A stretch of 64,000 bases of DNA from Ampullaceana balthica. Lineage: Eukaryota > Mollusca > Gastropoda > Lymnaeidae. A model generated the notes under the pieces. The model was not told the origin of the DNA, ran no database searches, and worked only from the letters and a program-made list of their open reading frames with translations. Where the stretch lies: the NCBI GenBank assembly GCA_944989445.1, contig CALYLW010001186.1, forward strand, positions 244,655 to 308,654, in the 5' to 3' direction. A program made the position numbers and the translations under genes. Numbering within the stretch: position 1 is the stretch's first letter; each line of letters opens with the position of its first letter. Below, in pieces: positions 10,736-22,849 of the stretch.

Positions 10736-11510
10736 ATCATTCCATGTGTGAGCCATCACTATAATGGCGCTAACCCCATCGGCTCCAGTCCAACAGTATG
10801 TAAATCAAGGCGGTGGTTGGACAAGATGCGCCAAATAAAATTTGTGAATTGAGGCCAGCACAGAGAAGAACATATTGTTGACCTTTGCTTTAAAAACCTC
10901 AGCAATGCACAGTCCTAAGGGATTCTTGGGAAAGAGGATAAGGGATTCTCTCCGCAACTAAAATAACGATATTTTTAGCTGTAGATCTTCCGATGAATGA
11001 GTTTAGCATCGTATTTAAACTAAACAAATTAAAATGACGTCATTTTCAATATTTAATTCGTTTTCCTTTCCAGTTGTGGGAATCGAACATCTCTTGTCCA
11101 TATTTCCCGGTGTGGAACACGAAGTACGGGTCATTAATGGTGCCCTATGGCCAACCCAGGATCTTCAGCAAACCTCTTAGTCCTGTGTTAAGTCGCCCCA
11201 TTAGGCACCGCCGCTGTACAGCCATTCCTCGCCCCTGGCGCCCGACGTATCAATAGCTAACTATCGCCACATCAATCAGATATTGGAGACATCTTGAAAA
11301 CCTTATTTGACTATGAGAATATAAGTGGCGGCAGTGCGGGTGTTGGTTTGCTGGTTTTAGTGTGAGGCACACGGTGCTTCAGATCTGGATTGATATACGA
11401 TTTTTGGTCATGTACCACGTCACATTTCCTCTCTGGGCCCGTGATATCCTGATGATAATTGCTCTTTGATTTCATAAATTCTGATGCATACATTTTTTTT
11501 CCTACAGACC
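10736..11510. repeat. Satellite right flank and exon-like duplicated block
   Basis: Begins with the conserved satellite flank (ATGTGTGAGCC, GGAGGCCAGCACAGA-like landmark) and continues into a block shared with 36688-37430. Unlike the copies at 2217 and 31253, no Helitron 5' terminus follows the flank. The block contains the better conserved, GC-richer stretch annotated at 11074-11256. Confidence 0.75.
11074..11256 (+). other. Exon-like conserved stretch, unrecognised
   Basis: Preceded by TCGTTTTCCTTTCCAG, a textbook acceptor-like pyrimidine tract and AG. One frame is open for 60 codons here (WESNISCPYFPVWNTKYGS at its start) but stops earlier in the duplicate at 36976. A second frame (VGIEHLS..) ends at the same TAG in both copies. 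GC content is higher than the flanks. It could be a copied host exon, or simply a conserved repeat. I do not recognise the product. Confidence 0.3.
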
Positions 11511-14500
11511 TTAAGTTCTTTAATCTTCGATTTCATATCTTGTCTCACTATTTCATTTCTAGTCTCACGATTTCATTTCTAGTCTCACGATTTCATTTCT
11601 AGTCCCGCATTTTCATATCTAGTCCCACGATTTCATTTCTAGTCCCATATTTTCATATCTAGTCCCACGATTTCATCTCTAGTCCCATGATTTCATCTCT
11701 AGTCCCATGATTTCATCTCTAATCTCATGATTTCATCTCTAGTCCCACGATTTCATCTCTAATCTCATGATCTCATCTCTAGTCCCATGATTTCATCTCT
11801 AATCTCATGATTTCATCTCTAGTCCCACGATTTCATCTCTAGTCCCATGATTTCATCTCTAGTCCCATGATTTCATCTCTAATCTCATGATTTCATCTCT
11901 AGTCCCATGATTTCATCTCTAATCTCATGATTTCATCTCTAGTCCCACGATTTCATCTCTAGTCCCATGATTTCATCTCTAGTCCCATGATTTCATCTCT
12001 AATCTCATGATTTCATCTCTAGTCCCACGATTTCATCTCTAATCTCATGATCTCATCTCTAGTCCCATGATTTCATCTCTAGTCCCATGATTTCATCTCT
12101 AGTCCCATGATTTCATCTCTAATCTCATGATTTCATCTCTAGTCCCACGATTTCATCTCTAATCTCATGATCTCATCTCTAGTCCCACGATTTCATCTCT
12201 AATCTCATGATTTCATCTCTAATCTCATGATTTCATCTCTAATCTCATGATTTCATCTCTAGTCCCACGATTTCATCTCTAATCTCATGATTTCATCTCT
12301 AGTCCCACGATTTCATCTCTAATCTCATGATTTCATCTCTAGTCCCACGATTTCATCTCTAATCTCATGATTTCATCTCTAGTCCCATGATTTCATCTCT
12401 AATCTCATGATTTCATCTCTAGTCCCACGATTTCATCTCTAATCTCATGATTTCATCTCTAGTCCCACGATTTCATCTCTAATCTCATGATTTCATCTCT
12501 AGTGCCATGATTTCATCTCTAATCTCATGATTTCATCTCTAATCTCATGATTTCATCTCTAGTCCCACGATTTCATCTCTAATCTCATGATTTCATCTCT
12601 AGTCCCATGATTTCATCTCAAGTCCCCATGATTTCATCTCTAATCTCATGATTTCATCTCTAATCTCATGATTTCATCTCTAATCTCATGATTTCATCTC
12701 TAGTCCCACGATTTCATCTCTAATCTCATGATTTCATCTCTAGTCCCATGATTTCATCTCTAATCTCATGATTTCATCTCTAGTCCCACGATTTCATCTC
12801 TAATCTCATGGTTTCATCTCTAGTCCCACCATTTCATCTCTAATCTCATGATTTCATCTCTAGTCCCACGATTTCATCTCTAATCTCATGATTTCATCTC
12901 TAGTCCCACGATTTCATCTCTAATCTCATGATTTCATCTCTAGTCCCATGATTTCATCTCTAATCTCATAATTTCATCTCTAGTCCCATGATTTCATCTC
13001 TAATCTCATGATCTCATCTCTAGTCCCCACGATTTCATCTCTAATCTCATGATTTCATCTCAAGTCAACATGATTTCATCTCTAATCTCACGATTTCATC
13101 TCTAATCTCATGATCTCATCTCTAGTCCCACGATTTCATCTCTAATCTCATGATCTCATCTCTAGTCCCACAATTTCATCTCTAATCTCATGATTTCATC
13201 TCTAGTCCCACGATTTCATCTCTAATCTCATGATTTCATCTCTAGTCCCACGATTTCATCTCTAATCTCATGATTTCATCTCTAGTCCCACGATTTCATC
13301 TCTAATCTCATGATTTCATCTCTAGTCCCACGATTTCATCTCTAATCTCATGATTTCATCTCTAGTCCCACGATTTCATCTCTAATCTCATGATTTCATC
13401 TCTAGTCCCATGATTTCATCTCTAATCTCATGATTTCATCTCTAGTCCCACGATTTCATCTCTAATCTCATGGTTTCATCTCTAGTCCCACGATTTCATC
13501 TCTAATCTCATGATTTCATCTCTAGTCCCACGATTTCATCTCTAATCTCATGATTTCATCTCTAGTCCCATGATTTCATCTCTAATCTCATGATTTCATC
13601 TCTAGTCCCACGATTTCATCTCTAATCTCATGGTTTCATCTCTAGTCCCACGATTTCATCTCTAATCTCATGATTTCATCTCTAGTCCCATGATTTCATC
13701 TCTAATCTCATGATTTCATCTCTAATCCCATGATTTCATCTCTAATCTCATGATTTCATCTCTAGTCCCACGATTTCATCTCTAATCTCATGATTTCATC
13801 TCTAATCTCATGATTTCATCTCTAGTGCCATGATTTCATCTCTAATCTCATGATTTCATCTCTAGTCCCACGATTTCATCTCTAATCTCATGATTTCATC
13901 TCTAATCTCATGATTTCATCTCTAGTCCCACGATTTCATCTCTAATCTCATGATTTCATCTCTAATCTCATGATTTCATCTCTAGTGCCATGATTTCATC
14001 TCTAATCTCATGATTTCATCTCTAATCTCATGATTTCATCTCTAGTCCCATGATTTCATCTCTAATCTCATGATTTCATCTCTAATCCCATGATTTCATC
14101 TCTAATCTCATGATTTCATCTCTAGTGCCATGATTTCATCTCTAATCTCATGATTTCATCTCTAATCTCATGATTTCATCTCTAGTGCCATGATTTCATC
14201 TCTAATCTCATGATTTCATCTCTAATCTCATGATTTCATCTCTAGTCCCACGATTTCATCTCTAATCTCATGATTTCATCTCTAATCTCATGATTTCATC
14301 TCTAGTGCCATGATTTCATCTCTAATCTCATGATTTCATCTCTAATCTCATGATTTCATCTCTAGTCCCACGATTTCATCTCTAATCTCATGATTTCATC
14401 TCTAATCTCATGATTTCATCTCTAGTGCCATGATTTCATCTCTAATCTCATGATTTCATCTCTAATCTCATGATTTCATCTCTAGTGCCATGATTTCATC

Positions 14501-15020
14501 TCTAATCTCATGATTTCATCTCTAGTCCCATGATTTCATCTCTAATCTCATGATCTCATCTCTAGTGCCATGATTTCATCTCTAATCTCATGATTTCATC
14601 TCTAGTCCCATGATTTCATCTTTACTCTCATGATTTCAACTCTAGTCCCATGATTTCATCTTTAATCTCATGATCTCATCTCTAGTGCCATGATTTCATC
14701 TCTAGTCCCATGATTTCATCTCTAATCCCATGATTTCATCTCTAGTCCCACGATTTCATCTCTAATCTCATGATTTCATCTTTAATCTCATGATCTCATC
14801 TCTAGTCCCACGATTTCATCTCTAGTCCCACGATTTCATCTCTAGTCCCACGATTTCATCTCTAATCTCATGATTTCATCTTTAATTTCATGATCTCATC
14901 TCTAGTCCCACGATTTCATCTCTAGTCCCACGATTTCATCTCTAGTCCCACGATTTCATCTCTAATCTCATGATTTCATCTCTAGTCCCACGATTTCATC
15001 TCTAATCTGAAGATTTCATC
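11511..15020. repeat. 20-bp satellite array (about 175 copies)
   Basis: Unit of the form GATTTCATCTCTAATCTCAT, with a second type having AGTCCCAC in place of AATCTCAT. The two types alternate over long stretches, giving 40-bp and larger higher-order units. Divergence increases at both ends (11511-11640 and 14600-15020), as expected when the centre is homogenised by unequal exchange. A diverged, much shorter relative lies at 37431-38270. Confidence 0.97.
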
Positions 15021-15129
15021 TCAAATTAAAAATCTTTATATACTATAACACCAACCACAAATTTATTATTTCAAACACCTTAAATATCATGTTAAAAATC
15101 ACACCAAACATCATCTTAGATATCACCTT

Positions 15130-15335
15130 TACACCCCATATCTGATATCACCTTACACCATCTCTGATATCAACTTATCCAACATCTCAGATATCAACTT
15201 ATCCACCATCTCAGATATCACCTTACACACCATCTCAGATATCACCTTACACACCCTCTCTGAAATCACCTTACACACCCTCTCTGATATCACCTTACAC
15301 ACCATCTCTGATATCACCTTACACAAAACCTGAGA
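15130..15335. repeat. 24-bp minisatellite
   Basis: About eight copies of a 24-bp unit containing GATATCACCTTACACACC. In D2 (38365-38670) the same unit is organised as a dimer of about 46 bp. A minus-strand open frame (15153-15341) is a repeat artefact, since 24 bp is eight codons. Confidence 0.9.
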
Positions 15336-16600
15336 AAACACCTTAACACCATCTCATACAACACCTGAGAAAAAAAACTTAACAACATCTTATACAACAC
15401 CTCTGACAACACTTAGACAAAACCATAAACCACACCGAAATCACCATTAGTCATACGTGGCCATCACACAGTGTATCACGACGGTCACCACAATTTGTGA
15501 CTAAAATAAACAATTTCCTCAATCAGACGTTTTTAATCTAAAAATAGAATGTGATAAAGTTGTAATAATATGCTTACAAATATTTGTTTTCAGTAACCCA
15601 ATTTTTCAAAACATTTAGAGTTTTATAAAAAAAAGCCCCTTTGAATAGCTCTTGATAAGAAATATAAAAAAAACCAACAAAACAATTGTTTGTATTCTTT
15701 TCATCATGAAATATTTTAACACCAGACTCCCTACTGACCGAATAAATTTTATCTTGAATATTAAAGATGAAATTTCTTTTCCCTTTCATAGATGTAGCAT
15801 AGTTTTAATCGTCCTTTGGTTGTTTTTGCTACCAGGGGTTATCTAACAAATAAACCTATGAAAACATAATCCATTAATAATTGCCGAAGCCTCATTAATA
15901 TCAAAACATTTCCTACAAAGACATTTTAAAAAAATAAAACTTTAAGATTATCTTTTGTTTATACAAATAGACATTCACTCATATATGAACATTGATCATA
16001 TAAACTAAAAAGCACTCTTTGCTCGATTGTATGCCGCCCGGGGTCAGATTAGTGTGGGGGGCGGGGGTGTTATTGTCTTGGAGAATTTAATTCCATTTAA
16101 ATTCTCACCAATCTTCACTACGTTGAATTCAAGACTAAATTCTATTTATTTATTTGAAAAATCTTCTTCCACTTTCTTAAGACAACTTGCCTCGGGTATT
16201 TTAATCCACATTAAATTGATGCTGGTGCTCAACCACTAAAATTACCTGGACATTGGCCGGAGTCCACATACCCAAAATTCTATTTTTCTATTAAAATTTT
16301 AAATAAATATTTTTTTGAGGGTGGGGCGGGGGTGAACGTTTGGGGGGGGGGTCGACCAAAGTTGTGTGTATCAAACAAATTGATCTGATCTTTGAAAGGT
16401 TTGCCGATCCATCATCAGGAATTGATGACGTCATGGAAATTCACCGACTTCGCCGCGCGGCGTCGGCTGATGGGTCTAGTGGCAACAGTATTTTATTTTT
16501 AAAAGTTTATGCTTATGTATTATATTTATTAATACATATCCTTGTACGCTTGTTTGAATCTAAAATATTTTAAAAAATTAATTACAAAAATTACAGAAAA
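15336..16600. repeat. Duplicated block D1, right end
   Basis: Collinear with 38671-39370 in D2. It contains a G-rich run near 16315-16350 and a segment with ATTGATGACGTCATG, a palindromic CRE-like TGACGTCA site. Open frames at 16027-16239 and 16340-16573 are only partly conserved in D2; see findings. No gene is called. Confidence 0.6.
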
Positions 16601-17747
16601 ATCGGTAAGTGTTTATAACTGATGCTTTGTAGCAAGCAAGTATTAATTGCAAGAATCCGTAAAAAAAAACACAAAAAAACCCCAAACAATTATGTTCATT
16701 TTAAAAGTTATTTTTTATTAACCAGCTACTCAACAATGATTGCTTTTTACTGTCATTGTTTTTCTTCCCTATTTCTTGGATAGGAGAACGAATTTGTTGT
16801 GTTACGGCACAAAATTTGAGAGCCATGGAATTACTGCGACTTAACCGATTTCACGAAATAATGCATTGGAAATTAACACGTGGTCGCACTGAAATGGGAT
16901 CTATATATGCGTTAAAGATATATAATGAGGCTTACTATATGCGGTTCACTCATTCTCTCACTTATAGATCTCTCTTTATCCTTCTAAATTAGAAATCTTT
17001 AATTTTTATACCAAACATCCGCCCCACGTTTTTAGTCATATTAAATCGAAGTACTTGAACTTATACGTTTTAAATTATTTTCTTCTTTTTAGTCCACTTG
17101 TAAAAACGTGGTTTTAAAAATCTTTTTTTTACCTTTATTTATTTTATTTTTGTAGTCCACTAATAAAAACGTGGTTTTTTAAAATATTTTTTTACCTCTA
17201 TTAATTTTACCAAACACCTCATCAGCGCCCGCCCAAAGTTTAATAACAAAGCGATGATGTCACGGGTTGAACTTGCCACGTGCAATTAAACTACGGCAGG
17301 CGGGTACATAGTCTTATATAAAGATAAACTTAGAAATGCATTAATTTAATTACGGTACATTCGATCGTTCTGAAATATTTATACAATGTATAGTCATCCA
17401 AGATCTATCTGTGGCAAAATTTTGAGCTCTCTAGGACCATCAGAAGTTGTTTAATTTGGCGTTGGCAGATTTGAAAAATTGTGGACAGACAAACCACTAA
17501 CAAACAATGCCACAGGAGCGAGAGCGAGTTAATAAAAACGTGGTAAAAAAAGTGCCACGCTGTGACAATACGATTGCGTTAGTCTGTCCTGCTCGGAGAA
17601 GGTCCAGCCATTGTGACTAGTTCTTAGTATTCTGTCACAGTGGTTTTATTGCGAGTGGTGTAAGTGATAACATTTGATATAAAAATCAGATTCTCTGATA
17701 ATTTGAATGTGTTGTTACAAATTACAAGGAAAAGCCAATACTAAGGA
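16601..17747. other. AT-rich interval with inverted-repeat element remnants
   Basis: Contains two AGTCCACT..AAAACGTGG segments (about 17090 and 17155) resembling the long terminal inverted repeat of the elements at 26055 and 51612, and a segment at about 17330-17480 that is the reverse complement of about 25500-25640. The open frame at 16756-16992 has no recognisable domain. No gene is supported. Confidence 0.5.
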
Positions 17748-18182
17748 GATCCTCACGAAACAGAAATACATCGTTTTAATAGAGCAAATGAGAAAAAAGA
17801 AAGTGCTGACTATCGTCGTATAAAAAGATATGATGTTCTTGAAGTTGGCGGTAAAGAAAGACTTAGTGTGCCAGTAACAGGAGAAAATATCGTTATTTTT
17901 TAATATCTGTATTCAGAAGAACTGTTCGACATACTGCACGATACTCACTTGAAAATTAGACATGGAGGTCACACAAGGATGGAAAAGGAGCTACAAACTA
18001 AGTACAAAAATGTCATTACATTCTATCTTTGCATATGCAAGCCATTCATGATCAAATTGTCTAATCCTAAGAGTGGTCTAATGTGTAAACCTTCGTTATT
18101 TAAAGAATTTAATTTGAGATGCCAGGTGAATCCGATAGACATGCAAAGTATTCCTGACGGCGAGTACAAGCTTCATACTCAA
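17748..18182 (+). pseudogene. KRBA2/SCAND3-like integrase, N-terminal half, split by a Helitron
   Basis: The frame in phase with 17748 reads ADYRRIKRYDVLEVGGKERL, an in-frame TAA near 17901, then YLYSEELFDILHDTHLKIRH and GGHTRMEKELQTKYKN, then CQVNPIDMQSIPDGEYK. This order (zinc-binding H..H..C..C region, then the RCQVDLIDMQ start of the integrase core) is as I recall KRBA2/SCAND3-like proteins, whose integrase derives from a transposon or retroelement. The family Asp in QVDLID is Asn here, so the first catalytic residue is lost. A one-base frameshift is suspected just after GEYK. The coding region is cut at 18182/18183 by a Helitron and resumes at 19138. Confidence 0.75.
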
Positions 18183-19137
18183 CTAGCAGACCCTTCGTGC
18201 GTTGCAACGATCTCAGTAAATGAGATGTTCACACACCCTCCCGTCCCTTCCCCCGGTTTTAAAGCAAGGGGATATAACTCGGTGTCAGTCTGTAAATGTT
18301 TGTTACGTTGAACATGATCAATACTTTTAGTTATGTCTCATATGTAAGGGATTTACAGTCAAAAACGTTGTTTTTACGTTTTTTATTATTATGTAGCTAA
18401 TATGGGGACAAGAAAATCATTAAGGGGCCCTCGGCCTGATTCGGTTCAAGATTTACATTTTGAAAACCTGTTCATTTAAATTCAGTTTCATCATGGACAT
18501 ATTTCTCAAGGTCGTTAAAAATGAAGTAGGAAATCATATCTTAGAGTTTAAAAAACGACACTCTGAGCCCCGGCCCCGAAAAAATAGACATTAGAAGTTT
18601 AGTGCCCTTAAGATTTTTAATATGGGCTTCCAAAATTTTGTATACAAAGTTTTATTAAGATCAATTTATTTACTAAGTAGCTTATGCATAAACTAATTTT
18701 ATATAGCTCATTTAAGCAAAAAACGACAATAAGGGCTCATTTAGTGCAAGATATAAAGTTCAAAACACATGTTCAATTCATTCAATTTCGTAATGGATAT
18801 ATTTGTCTATATATCTCAAGATCGGTCATAAATGAATCGGAAATAAAATCGTAAGAGTTTATGAAAAAAGTCATTTTGGGCTCCCAGCCTCAAAGGAATG
18901 GACAATTCACCCAGTAGCTATCGCTTAAACTAATTTTTATATATCTCATATAAGAAAAAAATCACATCATGGGCCCCCGGCGCCCTATGAGTGTTATATA
19001 AAAAAAAGTTGCCATTTACCCTTCCGGGAGCGTACTAAAAAGTCTCCAAAAGTTTCATGGCGAACGGATGAATGGTTTAGTTAGCTATAAAGGACATGCA
19101 GACAGACAGACATGCTTTCATTTATATATATTTAAGA
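18183..19137 (-). mobile_element. Complete non-autonomous Helitron (955 bp)
   Basis: On the minus strand it starts TCTTAAATATATATAAATG at 19137 and ends CACGAAGGGTCTGCTAG at 18183. The 5' flank ends in A and the 3' flank starts with T, so insertion was between A and T with no target duplication, the Helitron hallmark. The interior contains GGGCCCC-type boxes near 18424, 18568 and 18970 and no helicase or Rep coding. It splits the integrase fragment on either side. Its 3' end matches the one at 4809 and its 5' end matches those at 2450 and 4808. Confidence 0.8.
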
Positions 19138-19262
19138 TTATCAGGATCATTTAACCAAGTTTCTAATATTGCGATCTCTTAAAAACAAAACAGCGGAAGA
19201 AGTTGGTTACCAGCTTCTTGATATCTTCACCACCATAGGACTACTTTACATAGTCAACTTTC
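19138..19262 (+). pseudogene. KRBA2/SCAND3-like integrase, continuation after the Helitron
   Basis: Reads YQDHLTKFLILRSLKNKT followed by AEEVGYQLLDIF, directly continuing the integrase core after the GEYK of the fragment ending at 18182. Similarity ends before the family SDNG (second catalytic Asp) motif, after which the GGCC-rich repeated block follows. Same segment as 2451 and 32538; D2's copy has a stop in YQDH-L. Confidence 0.7.
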
Positions 19263-19466
19263 AATCTGCTCATTACTGCTTTCTTCGGGCTTTGCGCGCC
19301 CTTTGGCCAATCGACCCTAGCAATTTCGCCAACTGGCCATGCCGTTTCGCGAAGTGGTCAATTTCGGGCTTTGGTCGTAAAATATATATTTATATATTGA
19401 AAAATGTTACTCAATAAACTATTTTTTAAAATAAATAAAATCAAACTATTTAGAAATATTACAAAA
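19263..19466. repeat. GGCC block and AT-rich spacer
   Basis: Same sequence as 2567-2762 and 5690-5870. It ends at TATTACAAAA, where the Helitron 19467-22265 is inserted; the uninterrupted arrangement is at about 5860-5900. Confidence 0.7.
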
Positions 19467-19622
19467 CTAGTGTATTACCCGTCAAAAATGACGTGAGTTT
19501 TCAAAATGGATATATTTCAGTTTTTGTAATTGTCCCTTTTGCCTGAAAGCCGCATAGTAAATAATCAGAAAATGTAGAGACCAAGAGAGAAAAATTAAAT
19601 CTCTTTTCCATATTGAATAATT

Positions 19623-20099
19623 TTATGCGGACGTTTGAAAATAGTGGGGTTTTTTTGTGGGGGGTGTGTGGGGTTTTGCAATATATTTTTCAAGGTTATT
19701 TTTTTTAGCGGTGGGCTTTCTAAAATCTAGCGTTACGAAGGGACATAGCAGAGTATATATTTTGATTATATATACGAATATATGTGTTATGAGAAAACCT
19801 CCAAGCTTAGGCTTCGCGTTATATAAGTTTGCATGAATAATAATGATATAATCATGATAATAGTAAATGCATAGTGAATTACACACAGCATAAAGTGATA
19901 CTGCGGCAAAGAAGTTTGAAGTTCGACGTATTAACACATATTGCTGAGGAGTCAGCCGGACGTTAACTTGCGGCATTGAATAGTGCGCACGAATTATGAG
20001 TGCACCAATAATACAACACAGTGCGTTAAAAATAAATAATGTGACTGTAATGAGATCTACATCAAGCATATCTGTGATTTGAAGCCGTTTAAGCTTCAT
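19623..20099 (-). CDS. Unrecognised hydrophobic protein, 158 aa, inside the Helitron
   Basis: ATG-started minus-strand frame, long for such AT-rich DNA. I see hydrophobic stretches at about residues 14-37 (DLITVTLFIFNALCCIIGAL), 61-90 and 101-120 (GGFLITHIFVYIIKIYTLLC), consistent with three membrane segments, and a basic, Pro/Lys-rich C terminus. I recognise no family; it resembles part of a multi-pass receptor only in general texture. It lies between the Helitron 3' hairpin and the tandem 0.5-kb units, so it could be captured host sequence, or a chance frame. No neighbour supports a function. Confidence 0.3.
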   Translation of the reverse strand: MKLKRLQITDMLDVDLITVTLFIFNALCCIIGALIIRAHYSMPQVNVRLTPQQYVLIRRTSNFFAAVSLYAVCNSLCIYYYHDYIIIIHANLYNAKPKLGGFLITHIFVYIIKIYTLLCPFVTLDFRKPTAKKNNLEKYIAKPHTPPTKKPHYFQTSA

Positions 20100-20936
20100 C
20101 GATGATTATGACTTGTCAGTTTATTCGCCCATTTGTCCATACATTATTAGCACAACATTATCAAAACATGTAAAAATAAACTGTAATTTTACACATGTTA
20201 ATAACTATTTATTTTGCATGAAACGTAGTAAGCAAAGTTTGTCACAGGATAACAGAAAAGATTAACTATCAACTGTTAATCATATTTACAATTTAATATA
20301 CACGTGTTAGTAATTCACATAGACGTTTTTATTGTTGTCAAGTCAGCACCTTTATCAAAAACATGTAAATAAAAAAATTGTAACTATTTACAAATATGAA
20401 TAACAACGAACTATTTATTTTGCATGAAACCTTTGAAGTAAAGTTAAGCACTGGATAAAAGAAAATCTTAAGGCATCAACTTTAATATACACGTTTTAGG
20501 ACTTCTAATAAACGTTTTCATTATTGTCAAGTCAGCATACCCTTCCCTTTCTATATTAAAAGCAAAGATTTTTTTATTCAAAATTAGCCTAAGACACATT
20601 AAAATATTACATGTAAATAACAATAAAAAAAACTATTGTGGAGAAGAGTCCGATTTTTTAAAAGAAACATACAAATATGCAATCTCAAAGTGTATAAAAG
20701 AAAAACAAACGTTAAACTGAAGCATAAGTTGACAAATTTCATTTTCAGTAATAAATAATGGCTTTGTAGTTCAAAACGCATCGAAACTTGACAACCGAAC
20801 AACAACCAATTGTAAATTTCATAAACCGAAAAAAGAATGTTATATATTAATATAGAAAATTAAATTTATAATTACGTACGTAATATTGACATGGACACAT
20901 ACACAAAAACGGACATTTAATACAAAAAAATAATTA
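20100..20936. other. AT-rich Helitron interior
   Basis: Contains two diverged copies of a segment with TAACTATTTATTTTGCATGA and TTATTGTCAAGTCAGCA (about 20200-20360 and 20390-20540), a direct duplication of roughly 190 bp. No gene is seen. Confidence 0.5.
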
Positions 20937-21030
20937 TTATATATATATAAATATATATAATAATATAATTATAATAATTATATATATATAAATATATATA
21001 ATAATATAATATATATAAATATATATTCTC
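20937..21030. repeat. TA-rich microsatellite, near-palindromic
   Basis: Runs of ATATATAA in direct and inverted arrangement. Open frames over it are artefacts. Confidence 0.9.
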
Positions 21031-21054
21031 ATCAAAAAAAACATTGCTCTTTTT

Positions 21055-22062
21055 AAATCCTTTATATTAACTCGTGGTGTCTGCGGCCGACCGACCGACC
21101 GACCGACCGACCGACAGACCGACGTTGTCGCCAAAACTTTTGATCGATTTTTAACCCACTTGCTCGCAAGATAGCGAGCTGAAATTTTGCAGGCAGTTTC
21201 GTACCGATGATAAAAACAATGTATCAAAATTTCTGATCGATCGCATGTACCGTAATTAAATTATTGATTTTTTAGATTATTTTATTTATTCCTATGTATC
21301 ATGCTATTTTTTGAGATAGAGCGTCGCGGTGCGTATTATATTGAACAACCTTTCTGTCGCGCAATAAGGTGCGTATTTTACTGACAACACTTTTTATAAA
21401 CCTATTCCTGATCGGTGCGCATTATATTAAACACGTTTTACGACACAACTGCAATTTTGTATTTTTGGATGGTCTTGCGCTGCGTGTTATAATGAACATT
21501 CTTTTAGTTACGTCTCGTACGTAAAGGATTTATAGTCAAAAACTTGGTTTTTTACGGGTTGTTTTTATTAAATCCTTTATATTAACTCGTGGTGTCTGCG
21601 GCCGACCCTTTGATTGCTTGCTTGCTTGTCGCCAAAACTTTTGATCGATTTTTAACCCACTTGCTCGTAAGCTAGCGAGCTGAAATTTTGCAGGCAGTTT
21701 TGTACCGATGATAAAAACAAAGTATCAAAATTTCAGATCGATCGCATGTACCGTAATTAAATTATTGATTTTTTAGATTATTTTATTTATTCCTATGTAT
21801 CAAGCTATTTTTTGAGATAGAGCGTCGCGGTGCGTATTATATTGAACAACCTTTCGGTCGCGCAATAAGGTGCGTATTTTATTGACAACACTTTTTATAA
21901 ACATATTCCTGATCGGTGCGCATTATATTAAACATGTTTTACGACACAACTGCAATTTTGTATTTCTGGATGGTCTGGCGCTGCGTATTATAATGAACAT
22001 TCTTTTAGTTACGTCTCGTACATAAAGGATTTATAGTGAAAAACTTGGTTTTTTACGGGATA
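21055..22062. repeat. Two tandem copies of a 0.5-kb unit
   Basis: Units at 21055-21569 and 21570-22062 are almost identical. Each starts AAATCCTTTATATTAACTCG and ends near AGGATTTATAGTCAAAAAC, so AAATCCTTTA lies at one end and its inverse (TAAAGGATTT) at the other. The first copy has a GACC microsatellite (21088-21118) where the second has CTTGCTTG. A third copy is at 54357-54850. It looks like a small repeat family with short inverted ends; the phrase GCGAGCTGAAATTTTGCAGG is common to all. No coding. Confidence 0.9.
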
Positions 22063-22265
22063 TCGTCCATGACTCCGTTCCCTCACACATTAATAAAAGC
22101 TCAAATAATGACGTCACGTTACAATATTTTATGGTGAGCAACACATTTTATTATAATCTCGAAAGCAACTTTTAATATTTTTTTATCGGGAATTACCTCG
22201 CATAGCGTAGGACTGACTGACAGACACTACTGACTTGCGTGACAATAGCAAATTATATAGTTTTA

Positions 22266-22849
22266 TAATACAGTGATAATTCAAATAATGTTAATACAAA
22301 GATGTAGTGTGTTAAATCTTCTTTTGAAATTTAAATTAAATTACATCAACGGGATATAACTTCTTAAAATTTAACATTTTAATATATATTTAGTTTAATA
22401 TTACATACTGTTTAACAATAAATGTTTTTTGTATAAAATTATTTAACAAAAATAAAATTATATTGAAATATAAACAATAAAAATTCCGTGTTGTTTACAT
22501 TTATTATTTATTAGATTTTTTGCCCTTTTAAATGTAATATAATTAAGATTATAAGAACGTTTATTTATAATCAATTTATATAGGTAAAGAACATATCTTG
22601 TGATGTGTAAAGTAGAATAACACTATGGAATTTAATGTACAAATGCTATGACACTTGTCTTCGTTTCCTTTAATATGTTCACCGACAAAACGGCCTGGCA
22701 AATGGGCTGCGAGAAGAGATTCATCTGAAAACGAAACATCCCTTTAATGCCTGCAATCATTTTGTGAATTTCAATTTTATTTCTGTCCAAAGTTGCCTAA
22801 GATTGTTGGAGTACCAAATAGTCCGAGAGTGTATAAGTGTTAGAGTCTA
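22266..22849. repeat. Duplicated AT-rich block with CAAGTG..CACTTG motif
   Basis: Resumes the block interrupted by the Helitron; matches 5880-6479 and 32830-33279. The motif here is CAAATGCTATGACACTTG (22640-22657), the most diverged left arm, again followed by TTCG and CACCGACAAAACGG. Confidence 0.7.

Larger units (their letters stand above)
19467..22265 (-). mobile_element. Large Helitron-like insertion (2.8 kb)
   Basis: On the minus strand the 3' end is CTAG (19467-19470), preceded about 10 bases upstream by a perfect hairpin with stem CGTCA/TGACG and loop TTTT (19480-19493), followed by host T. The 5' end near 22265 reads AAAACTATATAATTTGC and then a GTCTGTCAGTC tract; the expected TC is not clear. 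The boundaries are fixed by the empty site at about 5870 (TATTACAAAA joined to TATTATAGTGATAA). It carries a 158-codon open frame and two tandem 0.5-kb units. No Rep/helicase is visible. Confidence 0.7.

Noticed and set aside
11511..15020. CRISPR-like regular repeats here and at 1-2216, 41497-42508
   Set aside because: Repeats are contiguous with no variable spacers, and the DNA is eukaryotic; these are satellites.
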